The position numbers and the translations under genes were made by a program. The notes below the pieces were generated by a model. The model made no database searches. It was not told the DNA's origin and worked only from the letters and a program-made list of their open reading frames with translations. From Parasponia andersonii (Eukaryota > Streptophyta > Magnoliopsida > Rosales > Cannabaceae), in assembly GCA_002914805.1 (NCBI GenBank), contig JXTB01000238.1, positions 380,303-444,302 on the forward strand: a stretch of 64,000 nt of DNA, given 5' to 3'. This document shows, one piece after another, positions 24,180 through 35,845 of the stretch. Within the stretch, counting starts at the first letter, position 1; each line of letters starts with the position of its first letter.

Positions 24180-26312
24180 CCATCGTTTGTAGTTTTTGTT
24201 GCAGCTTCAGTTTCCTTCTAGCTCTGGACAAGCTTGACCACATCTTCACCGAGAATGGAAAAATCAAAATCCAGATGCTCGCAGAAGATATTGTATATTA
24301 TGGTTGACGAGGCGATGTTACTAGCCTTTTCTTTGAGCTCCTTGCCTTCAGTGGCCCTGAACTCTTCTACAGCTTTGCGAGCCACCTCTGTTGTCGCCTT
24401 TTTCAGAACATCCGAATGCTCGGAGATGGTTTTCTCAAGTTCTTTGATTTTTTCCTCGAGCTTCTCCTTTCCAAGCTTTTCCTTGGCCAGATCCTCGCAC
24501 AGCTGCTGTTTCTCTGACTCGAAGGAATTTCTCTCCTCTTCACGAGTCTTCTTCAAGCCCTTAAATGTCTAGGCCATTTCTGCCCTTCTCCATGCATTCA
24601 AGGACCGAGTCATACATCAAAACAGCAGCTGCAGTAGTCTAAAAATATAACACACATTAGTACAAGAAAAGTGTGCCGAAGAGTGAAAGATAAAAGATGC
24701 TTACATTTGCCAACATCCTCATTGCAGCACTAAAAGCGACCTTGGCTGGTCGTTGCTTCTTCCTCTCCTAACTATCCTCAGAAGTGAAACGGTCGATGAA
24801 GACCGCGCTCAAACCAGCTTTTTCTGGCTGTTGGCAGAGGAGTGCGAAAAGCTTTTCGTCCTTGATGGCCTGGCTCGATCCCCCGAAAAAAGTGGCTGTT
24901 TCCTTGGATGGCTCAGGCTGGCTCGCAATTTTAGTAGGCTGAGAAGGAGGCGAGCTTATAGGGACATCCTTGAAGGTAACTTTTTGCTTCTTTGAGGTGT
25001 TGACTTTCTCTTTCCCTTTCGTCGAGGGGGGAGGTGTATTATCTAATGTCTTGGACTTTACCATTGACCCCAGTGTTGAAGGTGGTGCTCGCAGTCCGTT
25101 GCCAATTGTCATTTCTGAACAAATATGATTAGCTAGCATGCAAGATATGTAATGCGACAAAGACAAGGAATAATAAAAAAAAAATTAATTACCTTCTTGC
25201 TACAGAGAAATTGGTGGTGATGGAGTTTCTGGAGATAGTTTTGGGATGGTAGGAGAGACAGGTGCTTTTCATTTCCTGGGTTTAAAAGATGATGCACCCG
25301 CTTCTTTTTGTTTCCTCTGCTTCTTCTTCGAGCTCAAGGGTTTAGTTGGATGGTTGGCAGAATATAGAAGAGCGGCCCTCTTTGGGAACAGTCCGCAAGT
25401 GATCAGGTTTTTGGTTTTTCCAAGCTTCTTCTAATCAAATTCTTCGAATGGAAGGTCATTTATTTTGTACACTCTTGTGAGCTGCTCTTTGGAGAGTCCT
25501 GGACGCTCCCTGTTATCTGTGATGACATACGAATGCAATCAGATTGATATATTTATATAGAGTAAGCTATAAGCTGAAAGTTACCTATCAAGGTTTTGAA
25601 AGAAGCTATTATCTGTGTAGTCAAAGTGAAAAAATAGATTTTTCCACTTTCCCATGTTATTGCGGACTCTATGAATAGTTTTTATTGCTTGATTCGACTA
25701 CTTGCTCGTATAGAAGAAGTCGAAATCTGATGAGCTCGACTTCACTTAGTAGAACCAAGTGAACTCTTCAGGTATGGGGGATTCTAGGCCTAATTTGTGG
25801 TATAATATGTACAAACCTATCATGTATCTATATGTATTTGGGGTTAGTTGAAAGGGAACAACTCCATATTAATCGACGATCGATTCGATATATGGATGAA
25901 GTAGGAGGTGGACACCACATCTAAGAACTGCATCTGAGAATGAGGCAGTTCCACGAGGTGTTTATGGTCGATTGAGCTCTGTGGGTAGGCAAAGGGGGAC
26001 ATCGATTTTGTAATCATATGCGATCTTTTCGAGGTTATTTGTTATACAGCTCGTCTTTATATCGGTACATGATCAATTTCCTTCTACATAGTTGTAACCC
26101 ATTGCGAATGCAGGGGCATTCCTAATATGCTGAGGCTATTGATCTTGAGGGAGGTCGCTTATGCAAGGACTAATTTGCCTAGTCTTAGTTATTTCTACTT
26201 TAGGTTGTGGCTCAAGGTAATCTTTGAGATTAATAGAGCTAATGCTTGTATTGGAGAATAACGATTCCCCTGAGAACGCATTCCTTTCCCTAAATTTCTC
26301 GCTACTAGACAT
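24180..26312 (-). pseudogene. Antisense gene in the 3' region of the Tat-like element
   Basis: A minus-strand gene lies opposite to pol, between integrase and the 3' LTR. The first exon-like block starts with MSSSEKFRERNAFSGESL at 26312 and runs to a stop at 26136. The central block (about 25985-25590) reads LLLHPYIESIVD, a stop, then YGVVPFQLTPNTYRYMIGLY and LESPIPEEFTWFY. This resembles the 'putative gypsy-type transposon' domain (PF04195). It ends at a GT donor-like site near 25585. Downstream blocks are a Pro/Lys-rich segment (25166-24768) and a Glu/Lys-rich coiled coil (24556-24218), separated by intron-like gaps. An antisense spliced gene at this position is known from maize Grande ('gene 23') and other Tat elements. 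This copy has in-frame stops and is probably dead; its function is unknown. Confidence 0.7.
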
Positions 26313-26738
26313 CTGAAAGAAGAAACAAGGGATGTATTTAATCCTATTTGATCATTAGGTATACTCACCATATGCGAGCAATTTGGGACCACAAACCTTA
26401 GAATTGCACCGACAACAAGCTGTTCATTGAATTTTCTCTAATCAATCTATGGATTCGTTAAAAATTGTTTGAGCAATTCTTCAATAATTTGTCACTCGAC
26501 TGGTTTTGGTTTTCGAATGTCAAGATTTTAGATCTTAGATTTCTTCTATAGGTTCATCTATCAATCGTTTAAAAGTTATTTATTCAAAAGATTCTGAGAT
26601 ATGCCCATTTTTTAGTTCATCTGAATATGGGGATGGGTTTATGTTCAGGTCATTCATGCTCTACGGTTCATCTTTTTATTTCTAGAAATGAGCTCTGTAG
26701 ATAAGAGTTCTCTGGAAATTGAAGAACAATAATTCTTT

Positions 26739-26743
<5 letters not shown>

Positions 26744-26772
<29 letters not shown>
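26744..26772. repeat. (GA)n microsatellite
   Basis: An uninterrupted AG dinucleotide tract of about 29 bases within the Tat-like 3' region. The open frames across it on both strands are simple-sequence artefacts. Confidence 0.9.
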
Positions 26773-26776
<4 letters not shown>

Positions 26777-26994
26777 ATGCTAACCTTTTTTCGGAGACTG
26801 AAAAACTGAGATGTTGCCTGAGGGATTTTGATGATGACTTCGCTGGAGAAGATGATAAATTTGTGCGAGCTGAAAAGCGAATAGAGGCACCAAGAGGATT
26901 TATGTCTTATGGACACTTCGGATTTCAAAAGAAATGAAAGAGAAAAAGGAAGCAATAGGGTTCAAGTTTTGAAGAAGAAGCGGATGGATTCTTG

Positions 26995-27020
26995 ATATAT
27001 ATATATATATATATATATAT
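26995..27020. repeat. (AT)n microsatellite
   Basis: A pure TA dinucleotide tract of about 26 bases. Confidence 0.9.
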
Positions 27021-27416
27021 CTCAAGCATCATCAAATCACAGCCATAGATCAAGGCATTTAAATTTCAGATCTAATGGCCGAAATTCACATGAGAGTTAA
27101 TTTTCAAAATTAAATGAGTATTTTATTGAAATTTGAAACGTCTCGATTTGAAATAATAGCTAACGTCATTGCTATCATCGCGTCTGCTCGAAAAATAGAG
27201 AAGTCTCCTTGAGTTTTGTTAGTCTCCTTAGAAAAAGTGACATGTGATTGTGTCTGTCAGGAAAAAGTACGCGTGGTTCTAGAAAGATAGGATTTAAGAA
27301 TTAGCGACTCTTCAAGGGTTTCAAGATTATATCATGATGTCACATTTTGAGACTCGCACTTATCAGAGAAGGAAGCCCCATTTTATCCTAAATAACTAAT
27401 GGAGTTGGGGAGCAAT
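27021..27416 (+). other. Tat-like sequence before the 3' LTR, including purine-rich tract
   Basis: Non-coding. It ends with the purine-rich ATGGAGTTGGGGAGCAAT directly before the LTR start at 27417, which fits a polypurine tract. Confidence 0.5.
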
Positions 27417-28007
27417 TGTTGTGCGGTCTAAAATCTATATGTTGGTCAATGCCAAAAAGGGAAAGTTAGCGACCAAGTTGAACGCGTCAGGTCACATGAG
27501 AATTTTTCTGATCAAAGTGTGATCTCTTCCGAATGAGTTAAGTACGACCATTTTGAAAAGAAAACTAGATCAAGTTTCATCAAGCATGTAATCTACAAAG
27601 AAAGGGAAACAAGTTTCTGAATGGAGATCGACTAATCATTCCATTTAAGTTATTACCCAATTATATTGTTACTCAAATTGTATTTTCTGATTACACACTT
27701 ACCGGTTTTCATAATTGGGAAACAATGAGCCACCCTCATCTATATGAAGGGAGCTCAGTATTGTTATGAAAAGACTTCTGGGCTACATTCTGTATTCTCT
27801 CTCTCAGGATTCTCACCTCGAGGCTTAAAGAAACTCTTGTAATTTTCCAGAAAATAGTGAAGAACAGTGCACATAGGTTCATTTTTTTTAGAGTCGAACC
27901 ACTATAAAATTCTTGTCTCTTTATTTGCTTTAATTTATCAACTTTTTTCACACATAAACCACATATTGCAATATCCTAAATTACTTGTTGACAAAATCTC
28001 CTCAACA
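27417..28007 (+). repeat. Tat-like 3' LTR (right end uncertain)
   Basis: It begins TGTTGTGCGGTCTAAAATC after a purine tract, and its first 210 bp match 4156-4367. Further in, TCTATATGAAGGGAGCTCAG and TCTGTATTCTCTCTCTCAGG resemble the transcription-start and R/U5 region of a plant LTR. The right end is placed at the CA of CTCCTCAACA near 28007 only because it fits TG...CA. There is no second full copy to confirm it. Confidence 0.6.
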
Positions 28008-28745
28008 GTTACCAACAAGTGTGTAGCATATGCGTCTGATTTTGCAAAGGCATAACATAATAATGGAATTCCATTTCTGCTAATTTTTCTCATTGATTTC
28101 AAAGCTTTGTATAGATAGATCAAAGCAATTTATTGGTTAAACAAATGAACGAGGAGTACTCAATAGAAGATTAAAAGTATAGCAACGGTAGACAATGGAT
28201 TTTAGGTACAGTGTAGTGTCCTGTAATTACTCTCAAGTTAGTGTGTGGACTTTAGATGCTTGCTTACAAGTCAAGGTGCGAATGGTAGATTAGTAGGTCA
28301 TGAAAAATTATTACTTAAAATTTCTATTTTCCAAACTTATTTTTCCTTATTTAGATAACATTGATTAACAATAACTAGTATATCTATAATCACAACGATG
28401 GCATACCCACCATTCTTTAAATCGTTATCATTTTGGTGTAAAAATTTTTTATTAAAATTCAATTGGAGTTAGTTCGGTTGGTCTGAAACTCAAGAATATA
28501 TACAAGTATTCGAGTTGGGTGATGACTCCAGTCCTAGGGATACCAAAAAAAAAAAAAAGTATCCTATCAAAATGAAAAATTCCTATTAGGACAGTGACTC
28601 GGGACTCTCATGTACACATCTTGTTATGTTATCCACACGGTAAGTTCTCATCTGTACATGTGGGCTCCCTTAGGTACTTACTGTGTAAGTATTCCACTTC
28701 TGTGGTTTACGATTGCTAATCCGAAATGGAATGCAAACGGGAGCT
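28008..28745. other. Intergenic, no supported gene
   Basis: No gene is recognised. A minus-strand frame of 61 codons at 27938-28123 overlaps the left end and could be a decayed exon, but I cannot assign it. A run of 13 A lies near 28546-28558. Confidence 0.45.
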
Positions 28746-29127
28746 GTCTCTGTAACAGCCCAAGAACCCCGCTAGCAGATATTGTCCGCTTTGTTACTTG
28801 GCCAACCCGGCCTCCGCAACTCACAGATTTCAACGCGTCTACCCGGAAAGCCTGGTGGGCCCAACACCCCCGCTAGTAGATACTGTCCGCTTTGTTACTT
28901 GGCCAACCCGGCCTCCGCAACTCACGGATTTCAACGCGTCTGATAGGGAAAGGTATCCACACCCTTATAAAGAGTGCTTCGTTCCCCTTTCCTTTATGGC
29001 AGTAGTGGTCCAGGATCCAGCAGCAGCCGTTGAGACGCGTTGAAATCCGTGAGTTGCGGAGGCCGGGTTGGCCAAGTAACAAAGCGGACAATATCTGCTA
29101 GCGGGGTTCTTGGGCTGTTACAGTCTC
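28746..29127. mobile_element. Palindromic TRIM-like insertion with 5-bp target duplication
   Basis: The element is 28751-29122 (372 bp), with TG...CA ends TGTAACAGCCCAAG and CTTGGGCTGTTACA. It is flanked on both sides by GTCTC (28746-28750 and 29123-29127), a perfect 5-bp target-site duplication. Inside, a block of about 90 bp containing CGCTAGCAGATATTGTCCGC, ACCCGGCCTCCGCAACTCAC and CAACGCGTCT occurs three times. It is direct at 28751-28840, direct at about 28862-28941 and inverted at about 29033-29122. TG...CA ends plus a 5-bp duplication point to LTR-retrotransposon integrase. The sequence words resemble terminal-repeat retrotransposons in miniature seen across dicots; that family assignment is from memory. 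No protein is encoded. Confidence 0.8.
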
Positions 29128-29854
29128 CTCCTTAAAGACAAAGAGTAATTCTCTTGTGCCGCGGTTCCCTGTACTTCCAGAATCTAGTGAATATAGCTCA
29201 GATGATTAATCCATTGTCTTCTAAAATCAAATCCATTGTCTTCTAAAATCAAATCCATTGTCTTTTTGTTCTCCTTTGTAGTTTGGAGAGTTTATATATT
29301 ACCATTTGTTGTAGTTTGGAAGAGCTGACAACTTAGAGGTACTTATTAACCTATATTTCATATTTCCTTGGTACCCCTTTTAGCTATCTATTTCTTTGGC
29401 TATATTTTCCCCCCTCAAATTTCCACATACCTAAAAGTTTCAAGTTAACCAAGTTAGGTTCGATGGGTTGGCTTAAATGGACTTGGGCTCAGTTGAAGTT
29501 GCAAAAATAAGACATCCACAGACAAGCCCAGATTTCAATGGAACAATTTCATGTATCGGCTATTCAGCTTCGAATTGGTATATAATACACTTTCCGGGTC
29601 CACGCCAACTATGAATTTAATAATAACCAAACGAGTTTATCACATAAGAAATAAGTCAAAGGAGTGGTGGCCATTACTTGGGTCTTTATCAGCCACAACA
29701 AGCCCCTCTCATTCGGACTATTGCCATGGATTGAGCTCCAGGCGGCGCGCAAGAGCGTAACAAAGAACTATAAAGCCAGGACTAAAGTTAAATGCGCGTG
29801 CAGTGTATTGGGCTAAGTGGATCTGTTCAGGCACTACTTGAGGAGTGAGGACCC
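29128..29854. other. Intergenic, short tandem repeat at 29211-29268
   Basis: The unit ATCCATTGTCTTCTAAAATCA (about 22 bp) is repeated about 2.5 times at 29211-29268. Otherwise no gene is seen. Confidence 0.6.
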
Positions 29855-30605
29855 ATTTTTTAAGTCAATTTGTTGTCCCAATTCCCCATACTCAACGTCT
29901 CTGTTGGACCCCCACAGCTAACATCCAACGACAATGAAGGTACACAAAATCATATACTAATCATACCAATGATCGCAGATATAGTTAGTGATGATAAAAT
30001 TACCAAAAGAGTTGAGCTAAATTTTATAGCCCTAACCCCTAAACGACTGTTATATGACTCATCGAGTTCACAATAAGTTTAAATCTAAGATTTATTAGTC
30101 TACTTGAGATTTTTTTTAAAGCCTACAAGTTAGTATTAGTATATATATAATACCCAGTGAATTAGTAGGATTGCCCATTGCTAAGCAAGAACTCCCTGTC
30201 TCTCTTTAATTTTTTACTATTTTTGCTATCGTGTCTCCTTTCAACTTCTCTTTTTTTTTTTCCCTCAAAAAAAAAAAAAATCTTCTTTCAATTTCTTGTA
30301 ATTACGTTTTCTCTTTATTAAGTTTACATCCTCTTTACAATTTCCATATTTTTTTATTGGATTCCTATGGTTGGTGATGGAATAAGATTAGTTTACTGGT
30401 AAACACATGAAATTGTAAAGTTAAGTATCTCCCACGAATTGAGAGGTAGATTTGAAATCTTAACTTGTAAATTTGTTCCTTAATAATTAAATATTGACCT
30501 GAGATAGATACAAGTTTTGAGAAAATTTTTAATTTACATCAGGAAGGTCAACTAAAAGTTCAAAGGCTTTAACTTATTATTATTAGAAATTTAGAGCTTT
30601 ATGCA
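29855..30605. repeat. Dispersed repeat R, copy 1
   Basis: About 750 bp aligns in the same orientation with 47270-48140. Shared words include GTCCCAATTCCCCA, AAAATCATATACTAATCATA, GAGTTGAG, AAGTATCTCCCACGAATTGA, AAGGTCAAC and CAAAGGCTTTAA, in the same order with insertions and deletions between them. There is no coding capacity. The nature of the repeat is unknown; it could be an old duplicated segment or a non-autonomous element. Confidence 0.7.
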
Positions 30606-33422
30606 TTTCGTCATTCAAACACGCAACAATATGTAATCTTGAAAATATATGTTGATCATCAATGATGAGCTTTTAACTATAAAATTTACAGCAGATACAT
30701 ATTCTCTTTTGTTCCTCTTTGTGTCCAATTATTAAATAGAGAAAGGGTGGCTCTATTGTTTTTACAATTTTTTTTCTCTCCCTGCCTACTTTTTGTTCAA
30801 TTTTTTTTTTTATGCAAAAATACCTTTATATAAATTGACATAATTACACAATAGTACAACCTTATTCTTCTCACATCCCTCCAACATACCCAGCAAAACA
30901 GTCATAACTTGAGCCATATATTTTAAGATAAAAATATTATACAGTTACTTCCAATCACTATTATAAATCATAAGATTACTTCGAGCATCACTACCGTCAT
31001 TTCTTATTGATAATTCAATTATAAACTAATAGAGCGTGTTCCTGAGTGTTTTTTTTCTTTTTTTTTTTAATTTGGTGCAGCCATCATTCTTTTCTGCTTT
31101 TCATTTATCACTTTGCTAACGAAGTCTGATAGATCTTTTCCAAAATAAAAATAAAATCCATATTCGGCGTCCATGGGTCATTAACATGTTTTAGTTTTAG
31201 TATTTGGTAAGCCTTTTTCCTTTAATTGTGCTATTTAAAAATTAAAGAAAAGATTCATTCTCCATTATATGCAGCGGATCGTAAATAACTACGCTAGTCA
31301 AATAATTATATATATATATATATATTTTTTCAAAACAAAGTGATGAACATGGAATGGAGAAGAAATCAACTCGGTAATGAGGTAAAAGGTGGGTTTTCAA
31401 AAATGATAAGTAAATTATTAGATGGGTGATAAAAAGTAATTTTTCATAATGGGTTACTATCAGCAGTAATAATGATTACTCCATCAGCGTAAAAAAACTA
31501 ATATACAACTATACATATCAATGGCATATGAAATATGGAGTTGATGTGCCGTCAACAATCAATGCGTGCCCTCCAATGTGACCGACTTTTGAATGCGATG
31601 ATAGTGAACCGACGCACACTCATGNAAAAGAAAAAAAAAAACCATAGACGTGATTTTAACAAGGTCAATCAATAACGGAAAGATAGAAAACCATATCATA
31701 TATGATAATATATGTGTCACTTTAAATTGGTCTCATAATTTGAACATTATGGCTTTCCAACTATAGAGATAATCCCAACTACCACTGGCCTAATATACAT
31801 TTTGGGCATGAGACTCAAATACATATTTTACGATAGAGATTTTGTCAACAATTAATTTTGAAATTTATGAAATGTGACTTATATATAAAACGAATTAAAA
31901 AAAAAATTAAGAAATGTGACTTATATGTAAAATGAATTGAAAAATAAAATATAATAAAGAGATGAATTTTATAGCAGTTCAATCTCAAAAAGGATGAGCT
32001 TATATTCATTGAACAAATAGACAATTATAGAGAGAGTATAGTGAAATGATTGTGTAATGAAAAATAATGAGATTGAGTTTTCTTTATAAAGGTGAGAGTA
32101 ACTCAATATTTCCCAATCGTGCAAACAAAAAAATACATAATCAGAATACAATTTCGAGTAACAATACAAAATTAGGTAATAACTTAAATAAAATAGATTA
32201 ATTGATCTCTATTTAAAAGTTTATTTCTATTTTTTCGCAGATTACCAATTCGAATAAGTTTGATTTATTTCCTTTTATACGGGTTGCATATTATTCATTC
32301 GGAAAATGTCTCAGTTTGATAAAAAAATGTACACATGCGACCTGATGTATTTATCTAGTTATTGACTTTTTTTTTTTGAATGTTAACTAGTAGTGTAGAT
32401 ATAAGATCGCATAACATACTATTTATTTTGCATTTCATCTTAGAGGAATTTATATCAATTTTTAATCTAAAGAATACTGTAATTATTTTTAAAGGATAGA
32501 TTGAGCATTTCTCATTTCTTTTAGTAAGTTTATTTACGGATAATCCCAAAAACACATTTTTTATTATAGCTAAATACCATATTTAATATTCTATTATTAG
32601 AAAACCTAAAAATGTTCTCTTTATTTCTGAAAACGGAAAAAAAAAAAGTATACATGTGTACCTTTTTAGTCAAATTTCTAAAGTAAAATATCTAAAATAC
32701 CATTAAATTATTTCTATAACTTATTCACACTCCAATATTCATCTAATTATTTTTTTATTTAAAAAGTTCAGAAAAAGATTAAGATTGTAAAAAAAATTAA
32801 AAGATTGTAAAAAGAATGTTTTGATGATGCGTTTGCTTGGCAATATTTTTTTTATTTTATTTGTTCTTTTTTAATAGTTAATTGAGATTTTAATATCCCG
32901 ATGGCAATACTGTTGCTCATAAAGTAAATTAATCAATAATTTACCCAAAAAATATGCAGAGTGTACTTTTTTCCTTTTTAAATTTGGAATAGTTACTTTT
33001 GGGATTTTTGAATGCATGGTTTTTTGATATTTAATTATAATAGAAAGAGTGAATTTGAGATTATCCCTTTTATTTATAAGTTATGTTTTCTGCCTATTTG
33101 GTTTACTCACTTGATAGCTTATTTGGTCCAACTTAATAAATATAATTTTTAGACAAAATCACAACTCATTTATTTCCTACGTACTGATCATTAGTTCATT
33201 TCATATGTCCATTTCTATTTTCATTAATATGCATGAAGAATTTTTCGTTGCCAGGATTGAACATGTGGGCAACTTTTGATTTTTATATATTGTACTCTAT
33301 TATTTCACACTTATATGCAAATCACAATATGAAACTGATCAAACTCTTTTTCTATCTTCAGACTTCAGAGGGAGGCGATTGACAGCGAATGATAAAGAAT
33401 TGCTTAGATTAATTATTTCACT
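30606..33422. other. AT-rich intergenic DNA, no gene seen
   Basis: Very AT-rich with homopolymer tracts, a TA microsatellite near 31310-31324, and one ambiguous base at 31625 next to a poly-A run. A tandem duplication of a 45-bp-scale unit (GAAATGTGACTTATAT...AAATGAATT-like) occupies about 31868-31944. No gene or RNA is recognised. Confidence 0.6.
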
Positions 33423-34007
33423 TTCTTTTTAGGGATAATAACAAAAATATCCCATGAATTTTGATGAAATATTTAATATATCTATTCAGTTTTAGTAAAT
33501 TATAAAAACATCTCATCTGATTGGTAAATTAATACAAGTTTCATCTCTATAGTTTATTAGGTCAAAATTAATAAATAAAATATCAAAATTACCATTTTTT
33601 TAAACTTATAACAAAACAAATATTATTTAAAAAGTAATAAATAGTGTTCAGCAAAGAAAAAATTTGTGGTGAATGAAAAAGAAGAATGACTAAAAATAAG
33701 AAGATTTAGTGAAAAAAAAAATCTTATATAATTTTTTTTAAAGAAAATTTTTCATTTTTTTAGCTATTTAATTATATTTAGGTAATAGTATCTTGGTCAT
33801 TTCAAAAAAAATTATTTATTACAAGTTTAGAGAAGAGGTAATTTTGACATTTTGTTTATTAATTTTGACCTTATAAACTATATAAGTAATATTTATATTA
33901 AATTATCAATCCAATGAGATATTTTCACAATTTACAAAAACTGAAAAGATATATCGAACATTTCATCAAAACTCAAAATATATTTTTATTATTATTTCTT
34001 CTTTTTA
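33423..34007. mobile_element. Mutator-type foldback MITE with 9-bp target duplication
   Basis: The left arm (33432-33593) and right arm (33835-33998) are inverted copies of about 160 bp. Left-arm AATATTTAATATATCTATTC and GGTCAAAATTAATAAATAAA correspond to the reverse complements of right-arm GATATATCGAACATT and TTTATTAATTTTGACC. The ends are GGGATAATAACAAAAATAT and, in reverse complement, GAAATAATAATAAAAATAT. The 9-mer TTCTTTTTA flanks both sides (33423-33431 and 33999-34007). Long inverted arms plus a 9-bp duplication fit a non-autonomous Mutator-like element. No protein is encoded. Confidence 0.75.
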
Positions 34008-34913
34008 TCCTCAAAAAACCATGATTTTTTAATAAAATATGAGAATACATATTATTGTATATCTTTTTTTTATTTTCTCGAGTAAAAGAGTATTATTGTA
34101 TTATTACGCATTATAATTTGGCAAATGCATGAACTCGGAGCAAGCACACTTGGTCCATCCTAAATTGTAGGCCATCATAATAATTGATATATGAGGATAA
34201 GACCGTATAAGCTCATGTCATAAATTACTGTGAGAAACATGTTGGGATTTATTTTCTATTTCTGTCTTTTTCCATTTAAAATTTTTCGTTGAAATTAATT
34301 GAAGCGTACAAGTTTTTATTAACAAACTGCCAAAAATAAGCAAACAAATAGAAGGACAACAGCCACCTAACAGCAATAAAAATTAAGAAACAACTAAAAC
34401 ATGGGCCTTTAGCAGTGACATTGTGACAATATAGCTAACAGCATGATTAATATATAATGCGTTTGTCTGTGATTATGATTCTAATTAATAATTTAAGTAA
34501 AATCTGAATTATAATAATAGTTAATAAATGATAAATTAACCTATTATGCGGTATTGGACACCAAACATTATTCAACTAATTAAAATAACATTATATTAAA
34601 TTCCTTTCTAATAAAAAAAATACTACATTAATATCTTGGTTTACATCAATATAGGATATATTAGCAATAAGTAATTTACAAATTATAACTTATACACGTA
34701 CAAATTGAAGTAATTTTTCCAAAAAAAAGGCACGCTTTTAAAGTGTCGCACAACTAATTTATTACTTTATTCGCTTAAATAATGTGGAATAAATGACCCA
34801 ATTAATCAAAAAAGTTGACCCATTTACTCATGCAGGGCCTTGAAAAGTGGAGTTAAGTCGAGAATTACCACTTTTTGAAAAGTGGAGTTAAGTCAAGAAT
34901 TAGCAATAAGTAA
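34008..34913. other. AT-rich intergenic DNA with a short tandem repeat
   Basis: No gene is seen. A 28-bp unit starting TTGAAAAGTGGAGTTAAGTC occurs twice, at 34840-34867 and 34875-34902. The word AGCAATAAGTAATT occurs near 34663 and again near 34903. Confidence 0.6.
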
Positions 34914-35520
34914 TTAAACACAATATACTTCTTTTTTGTAAGCGTACATGGCCTTCTCGAGAACGCATGACTCATATATATGAATTTCTGAGATTGTGAA
35001 CCACTCGGGTCTCAATCTCAAGATTGAGTACCTTTTTCCCCAGAATATTTCCCAGGAATTACGGGCTGAGATTACCGTGATCACCTCTGTATCGCTGTAG
35101 CCTGGTTTCCGCCGCCTCCTATGGCTTGAATCTGTCAGGGGTGAGATTTGGTCAAATCGCCGTTTTGTCAGGATGGCTTGCCCCCCTCCCCTGCGCCCAC
35201 CTACCCAGGGCCGCATTAAATGCTCTGTCTGGGTCTAGAGTTGTGAATTACTTTCCATCGTATTTTAGTGGAAGATCCTTGGGACTTCCGACCCCCCAGC
35301 TGTCGAGGTAAGGATCGGACTGGGCCGAGCTTGCTTAGGGTCAGCGATGGACCCGGTCCTAATCTCGGACGGCCCAACAGCCAATTGTGATATCACGTGT
35401 GACCTGCGTGACCTTTAGCTAATCATTCTTGACACCTGTCAGACGGTAGACCCCGTTAGTGACATGTTCTGCCACTTAATCGTCTACGTGGTGCATGATT
35501 TGAGAACGGATCCCACAAAT
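34914..35520. other. GC-rich island, possible LTR of an unidentified retroelement
   Basis: About 600 bp is strikingly richer in G+C than its surroundings (for example CCCCCCTCCCCTGCGCCCAC near 35190). On the minus strand it begins TGTGGGATCCGTTCTCAAAT, close to a typical LTR start, and carries TGATATCACAATTGG and GGGCCGTCCGAGA. There is no second copy in the window and no convincing target duplication, so the identity is a guess. The minus-strand 100-codon frame (34914-35216) has no recognisable domain. Confidence 0.3.
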
Positions 35521-35556
35521 AATTTCCCACTCACTTTTTTATTTTGAACTTTGAAT

Positions 35557-35807
35557 ATTTTCTTACTTTATTTCTTCACATGGCTTACATTTTCTTCACT
35601 CTCTTTTTTTACCTGTTCCCTGCGTACACAGACATACTTTCTTACTATATTTCTTCGGGTGACTCTTACATCTTTTTTATTTTCCTTTCTCACCTCTTTT
35701 CTTTGCACACGTGTGCGTACATGCACAAAGAGAGAGACACACATTTCTCGTGCGTACATGTGTATACATACACACACAAAGAGAGAGAGACACCCGTGTG
35801 CACGGGT

Positions 35808-35845
<38 letters not shown>

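Noticed and set aside
27938..28123. Minus-strand 61-codon frame that reads like protein (EEILSTSNLGYCN)
   Set aside because: No family recognised, no splice context, and it overlaps the uncertain end of the Tat-like LTR.
28610..29091. Overlapping frames of 72-88 codons in the 28.6-29.1 kb region
   Set aside because: They run through the terminal and inverted blocks of a non-coding TRIM-like insertion.
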